Below are positions 46,001 to 47,837 of a DNA stretch of 47,837 bases, piece by piece; position 1 is the stretch's first letter; each line of letters begins with the position of its first letter. The stretch covers positions 1 to 47,837 of the forward strand of contig NZ_JACZFS010000073.1 of the NCBI RefSeq assembly GCF_014904795.1, read 5' to 3'. The translations under genes were made by a program, and so were the position numbers. The notes beneath the pieces were generated by a model, which was not told the origin of the DNA, ran no database searches, and saw nothing but the letters and a program-made list of their open reading frames with translations. The stretch is from Nisaea nitritireducens. Its GTDB lineage: Bacteria > Pseudomonadota > Alphaproteobacteria > Thalassobaculales > Thalassobaculaceae.

Positions 46001-46377
46001 TCCAACCGGTTGTCCGACGCGGTGCCGGAAATCATACCACCCTTGGCATCGACCACTTCGATGGAGTCGCCCCGCCGGAAGTCCGACAGGGTCAACCCTT
46101 GGCTGTCCTCAGCCGCTGTCAGGGTGTCGGTCCCGGAGCCGCCGTGGAAATCATCGTTACCATCGCTGGCGATCAACAGGTCGTCCCCGTCGCCGCCTTG
46201 CAGCGTGTCGTCACCGGCACCGCCGACCAGCGTGTCATTACCAGTCTCGCCGCGCAGCCGGTCGTTACCGGCCCCTCCATCGAGCAGGTCGTCGCCAGCG
46301 CGTCCACGCAGGTTATCGTCGCCCTCGCCGCCAAGTATGGTGTCGTCGAAATTGCCGCCAATGATTGTCTCGGCCAT
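41116..46377 (-). CDS. Giant RTX (haemolysin-type calcium-binding repeat) protein
   Basis: A 1753-residue protein made almost wholly of Ca2+-binding GGxGxDxLx nonapeptides. The N-terminus begins directly with repeats (AETIIGGNFDDTILGGEGDD), so there is no Sec signal. Residues 79-500 hold three tandem copies of a ~141-residue module containing SQGLTLSDFRRGDSIEVVD. The middle part has varied RTX blocks with longer inserts. The last ~648 residues are five copies of a 129-residue module (FDDTITGVTGAIQNFIDGRE, NHPQGYVDDAQYSG and SFADAFI). The C-terminus GFADNFLLL would suit a type I secretion signal. No type I exporter is in the window. No enzymatic domain is seen, so a surface, adhesion or matrix role is the default inference. 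Ribosome-binding site: GGGGGAA before ATG. Confidence 0.93.
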   Translation of the reverse strand: MAETIIGGNFDDTILGGEGDDNLRGRAGDDLLDGGAGNDRLRGETGNDTLVGGAGDDTLQGGDGDDLLIASDGNDDFHGGSGTDTLTAAEDSQGLTLSDFRRGDSIEVVDAKGGMISGTASDNRLDFTSSSVTASAIDGGAGHDTIRGSAAADTVRGDEGNDDLRGGEGGDLLEGGAGNDRLRGESGNDTLVGGVGDDTLQGGNGDDLLISSDGNDDFHGGSGTDTLTAAEDSQGLTLSDFRRGDSIEVVDAKGGVISGTATDNRLDFMSSSVTASAIDGGAGQDTIRGSAAADTIRGGDGDDDLRGGEGGDLLEGGVGNDQLRGESGNDTLIGGDGDDTLQGGDGDDLLIASAGNDDFHGGSGTDTLATVDSQGLTLSDFRRGDSIEVVDARGGLISGTSSDNRLDFSASSVTASAIDGGAGHDTIRGSAAADTIRGGEGNDDLRGGDGGDRLEGGAGNDRLRGEIGNDTLVGGDGDDTLQGGDGDDLLIASDGSNDIRGDAGADTLQLAGSYSEYVIEKTGNSRFTITDTIAGRDGTNAIRGIETFEFADVTLSAEELLDSASGATEGDDLLIGSADDDLIAALGGNDTVLGGAGNDTLNGDSGADILSGGEGADLLDGGDGADTLFSGAGDDTVNGGADDDRLVTDGSGSQAFDGGAGTDTFEVDFSLFSLPVDFVYDGNLATGYSGRLGDPVLSDSLVNIENVDVSSASVAARLTGDGADNALIGGAGNDTLDGGVGNDTLIGNSGSDLFVWRAGDGNDVVVQGAVDDGAEDGVRIDGSYYDANWYRDGDDLVISVADGPRYDPVPGAGEIRIVGQYSGSVDAIDYFEIDGAFNDFYTDPSAPNGGLSRYLTPDGPTGSNQAFYTEIIQGDDGANVLQGFGGYLDYLYGRGGDDQILGSDDSERMRGGTGDDTLSGGGGSDNLRGGEGNDVLDGGAGTDEVDYRFTDDFGNDGIGVTVDLRLQGTVQDVGDGEGFDLLTGFERLIGSFQSDELHGDDAANRVRGSYGDDLIFGHGGDDQLRGEDGNDTVFGGAGSDNLIGSAGSDSLVGGDGFDRVSYWGRTRNEFDIRQLAGGEFEVEDLGTGEIDRLSEVEAVSFDDAYLNLTPEVVDNGGGNFFVGGTIFDDTITGVTGAIQNFIDGREGNDSLVGGPEYDGLRGGAGNDTLVGGGNAGNHPQGYVDDAQYSGVRAGYDVMQNGDGTFTVTDIDISDGDEGTDLLIDIQGISFADAFINIQPRVTDNGDGDFSIGGTPFDDTITGVTGAIQNFIDGREGNDSLVGGPEYDGLRGGAGNDTLVGGGNAGNHPQGYVDDAQYSGVQAGYDVMQNGDGTFTVTDIDISDGDEGTDLLIDIQGISFADAFINTQPRVTDNGGGDFFIGGTPFDDTITGVTGAIRTSIDGREGNDSLVGGAESDGLRGGAGNDTLIGGGNAGNHPQGFLDDAQYSGVQAGYDVTQIGDGSFTVTDIDLNDGDEGTDLLIDIEAIGFADAFINIQPTVFENAPGDLFVNGTPFDDTLTVPEGAFQTGFDGGEGNDSIIGSEKVENFNGGAGDDTFIGGGNDGTHPQGHLDTANYQGVMADYLISKISDDTFTVTDLNLGNGDDGTDTLVNVQSIGFADAFINLQPSVFENAPGDLFVNGTPFDDTLTVPAGAFQTGFNGGEGNDSITGSAKVENFNGEPGDDTFIGGGNDGTHPQGYLDAVNYQGVMADYEITQVNANTYTVTDLNLANGDDGTDTLIDLQGIGFADNFLLL
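44878..46143 (-). repeat. Three tandem ~423-bp coding repeats
   Basis: Units begin at 46143, 45720 and 45297 (minus strand). The first two are exactly 423 bp; the third is one codon shorter (TLATVDSQ in place of TLTAAEDSQ). Each unit combines about six RTX nonapeptides with a non-RTX insert containing LTLSDFRRGDSIEVVDA. A partial unit precedes the first copy. Confidence 0.9.
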
Positions 46378-46437
46378 TGATCATTCCCCCTGTCCACGCA
46401 CTGTCCTGGTCGTCGTGCGTCCTTGCACCGTCCGATC
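46371..46437 (-). repeat. Duplicated leader, copy 2
   Basis: The start codon and upstream region of the giant RTX gene, matching 40821-40884. Similarity fades beyond about 65 bases. Confidence 0.75.
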
Positions 46438-46802
46438 CACGAAGTAATCGTGGTCCGGGCTTCCGGCTGTCGGTCGACATGGCGTGACAGGCCGACCTGC
46501 GAGCCGAGATGTTCTCGTAGGAAAACCCTAAGGTGACAGCGTGAGCCGAGCGTGACTGGAGCGTCAGCAAAACGTGAAATCGACAATCCTGCGGAACCGC
46601 CCCGCGGGACGTCCCTGTTCCATCCCGTCATCCGATGGCCAAAACGGAAGAGCGGCTCGGGATCGCGGGGTGGCCGAGACGACTGAGCTTTCGCATGCCC
46701 GTGAGCATTTGAAATATCGCCTTTGACTCTATGAAGCTTTCTCACTCATCGTGCTAAAAGGTGAGATTGATCCTGACCCAGGCCGGCCTCCCAACCGCGT
46801 CC
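46438..46802. other. Non-coding stretch upstream of the giant RTX gene
   Basis: No convincing coding frame in this stretch. It contains the short CTAAGGTGAC block shared with the other leader near 46530 and AT-rich sequence around 46705-46760 that could hold the RTX promoter. No RNA gene or clear terminator was seen. Confidence 0.5.
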
Positions 46803-46979
46803 CTATCGGCGATCGCCTGGTTCCATCCCGAGCGCACCTGGCACACCCGGGAATTGATCGCGCTTCCCCAGGGCATTGCCGCGACCATTTCGATGCGGGA
46901 CATCCGCCGTCCTCTGGCCAGCCTTCTGCTCCTCCAAAATCGAGATGATGTACTCTTCACTTATCTGGTTGCGCTTCAT
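46803..46979 (-). pseudogene. IS3-family transposase OrfA remnant
   Basis: From ATG 46979 the frame reads MKRNQISEEYIISILEEQ then KAGQRTADV. This matches the start of IS3-family OrfA proteins (pattern MKRxQISEEQIIxILKExEAG..TADLCRKHG). After TADV the match is lost: the expected helix-turn-helix continuation is replaced by PHRNGRGNALGK, and the frame ends after 58 codons. OrfB and the right inverted repeat are absent. It is a decayed insertion-sequence end, marking past transposition between the two RTX genes. Confidence 0.7.
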
Positions 46980-47134
46980 GTAATCCGTCTCCTCCCGGTT
47001 GACGGAATTCACTCAAAATTGGAGGAGTTTGCAGGGTAGTATTTGTTCAAGACTCGACACTTGAGATGGCCATTTAAGGTACATTTCCCACTAAGCAGAT
47101 CATTTGTGGTCATGTCGGTGGGCACGAACTTACT

Positions 47135-47836
47135 CTAGGTAATGAAATCTGAAACAACGACTTCAGTTGCTTGATTAACACCGGTCAGGACTATCAAAGA
47201 ATCACCTGTATTGAATGCGCCGCTATCATCGTGATCAACGGCAACGTAGGCGTTCCCCGTTCCGGCTACATTATAGGCAACGTAGATTCCATCATTTGCA
47301 CCGGTACCGGCGGTAAACACCGCGTCTGCCGCAACAATGAACGCGGCAAGTCCACTATCTGTGCTGGCAGTTAGGCTGCCTCCGTCAGCAATCGTAGCTT
47401 CATCTGCCCCAGCAAGGCCCACCTTAATCTTGTCAGCTTGAGACGCCGCAGTAGAGAAATTAGTGATCGTATCAGCGTCTGCCAAAATTATACCGGTGTC
47501 GCCAGTACCAACAACGAAGGTATCAGCCCCGCTCCCACCTGTAATAGTATCAGCACCGGTGCCACCTTGAATGCTTATGGCACCGGTAACACTAGTAAAG
47601 TCCAAAGTGTCCGCGCCCGCGGTACCATCGTAGCTGATCACACCGGTTGTGGCCGTATCGATACTATTGATATTGGCTGCGTTAATAGTACCGGATAGCG
47701 TCACAGTACCGGTATGTGAGGTGATCCCGGCAAATGCCGCAGCAAAATCAGCGGCCGTCCCGCTCAGATCGGCCGCGTTCGTCTCAGTATTCAGCGTGAT
47801 TGCACCCGTCGTCGCGGCATTAATCGCAACAAGCTC
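47135..47836 (-). CDS. RTX/surface-type protein, 3' end only (5' part beyond window)
   Basis: The frame is open to the window edge, giving 233 C-terminal residues. It contains AGADTLDFTSVTGAISIQGG and GTGADTITGGSGADTFVVG, RTX-like calcium-binding repeats, then DTITNFSTAASQADKIKVG, a common element before the C-terminal module of secreted RTX proteins. The C-terminal part, YVAVDHDDSGAFNTGDSLIV followed by LTGVNQATEVVVSDFIT, has an Asp-rich calcium-type loop. Base composition is clearly more AT-rich than that of the giant RTX gene, and the repeats are not closely related, so it is not a simple paralogue. S-layer or large secreted protein is plausible. Confidence 0.8.
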   Translation of the reverse strand, partial: ELVAINAATTGAITLNTETNAADLSGTAADFAAAFAGITSHTGTVTLSGTINAANINSIDTATTGVISYDGTAGADTLDFTSVTGAISIQGGTGADTITGGSGADTFVVGTGDTGIILADADTITNFSTAASQADKIKVGLAGADEATIADGGSLTASTDSGLAAFIVAADAVFTAGTGANDGIYVAYNVAGTGNAYVAVDHDDSGAFNTGDSLIVLTGVNQATEVVVSDFIT

Positions 47837-47837
47837 G

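Noticed and set aside
46761-47039. 92-codon plus-strand frame
   Set aside because: It is opposite the IS3 OrfA remnant, whose N-terminus is recognisable; the plus frame has no recognisable features.

Overview
The window is a GC-rich, gene-dense bacterial segment. Its gene content points to a free-living alphaproteobacterium, perhaps a marine Rhodospirillales-like lineage: TRAP and ABC importers, FecI/FecR iron signalling, Tat-exported binding proteins and large RTX proteins. That placement is inferred from gene content and base composition, not from a marker gene.

Layout. (1) 1-1554: the 3' part of a PP2C-phosphatase/Ser-Thr-kinase fusion followed by cyanase (cynS). (2) 1577-9412: a catabolic module. 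An SDR, a LigI-like amidohydrolase, a carboxymuconolactone-decarboxylase-family protein, a GST and a TRAP importer lie on the minus strand. A second amidohydrolase and a LysR regulator are transcribed divergently. (3) 9447-18404: an iron-siderophore locus with a Fur box, FecI-type sigma factor, FecR anti-sigma factor, STN-containing TonB receptor, siderophore-esterase-like hydrolase, ATPase, binding protein and double-length permease. A polytopic membrane protein follows convergently. (4) 19912-34265: a nicotinate degradation cluster. nicA-nicB-nicC are on the plus strand. nicD, nicX and nicF are on the minus strand and lead into a Liv-type ABC importer. MarR- and TetR-type regulators sit between the two arms. 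Together the genes encode nicotinate -> 6-hydroxynicotinate -> 2,5-dihydroxypyridine -> N-formylmaleamate -> maleamate -> maleate. The next enzyme, maleate isomerase (nicE), survives only as a 46-codon degenerate fragment just upstream of nicD. (5) 34231-39432: a LysR regulator and a Pot-type ABC importer, divergently transcribed. (6) 39433-40502: AT-rich DNA with an orphan gene, then a 40-base tRNA 3'-end fragment that could be an integration scar. (7) 40471-47837: an RTX region with an 87-codon barrel-end remnant, a 1753-codon RTX protein built from 3 x ~423-bp and 5 x 387-bp tandem repeats, an IS3-type orfA remnant, and the 3' end of a second RTX-type gene of different base composition.

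The most notable observations are the nicE remnant inside an otherwise recognisable nic cluster, shared operator-like motifs at the nic promoters, the tRNA fragment beside the RTX region, and the duplicated leader upstream of both the giant RTX gene and the short remnant. All function calls rest on motif and family recognition by eye; no database search was run.
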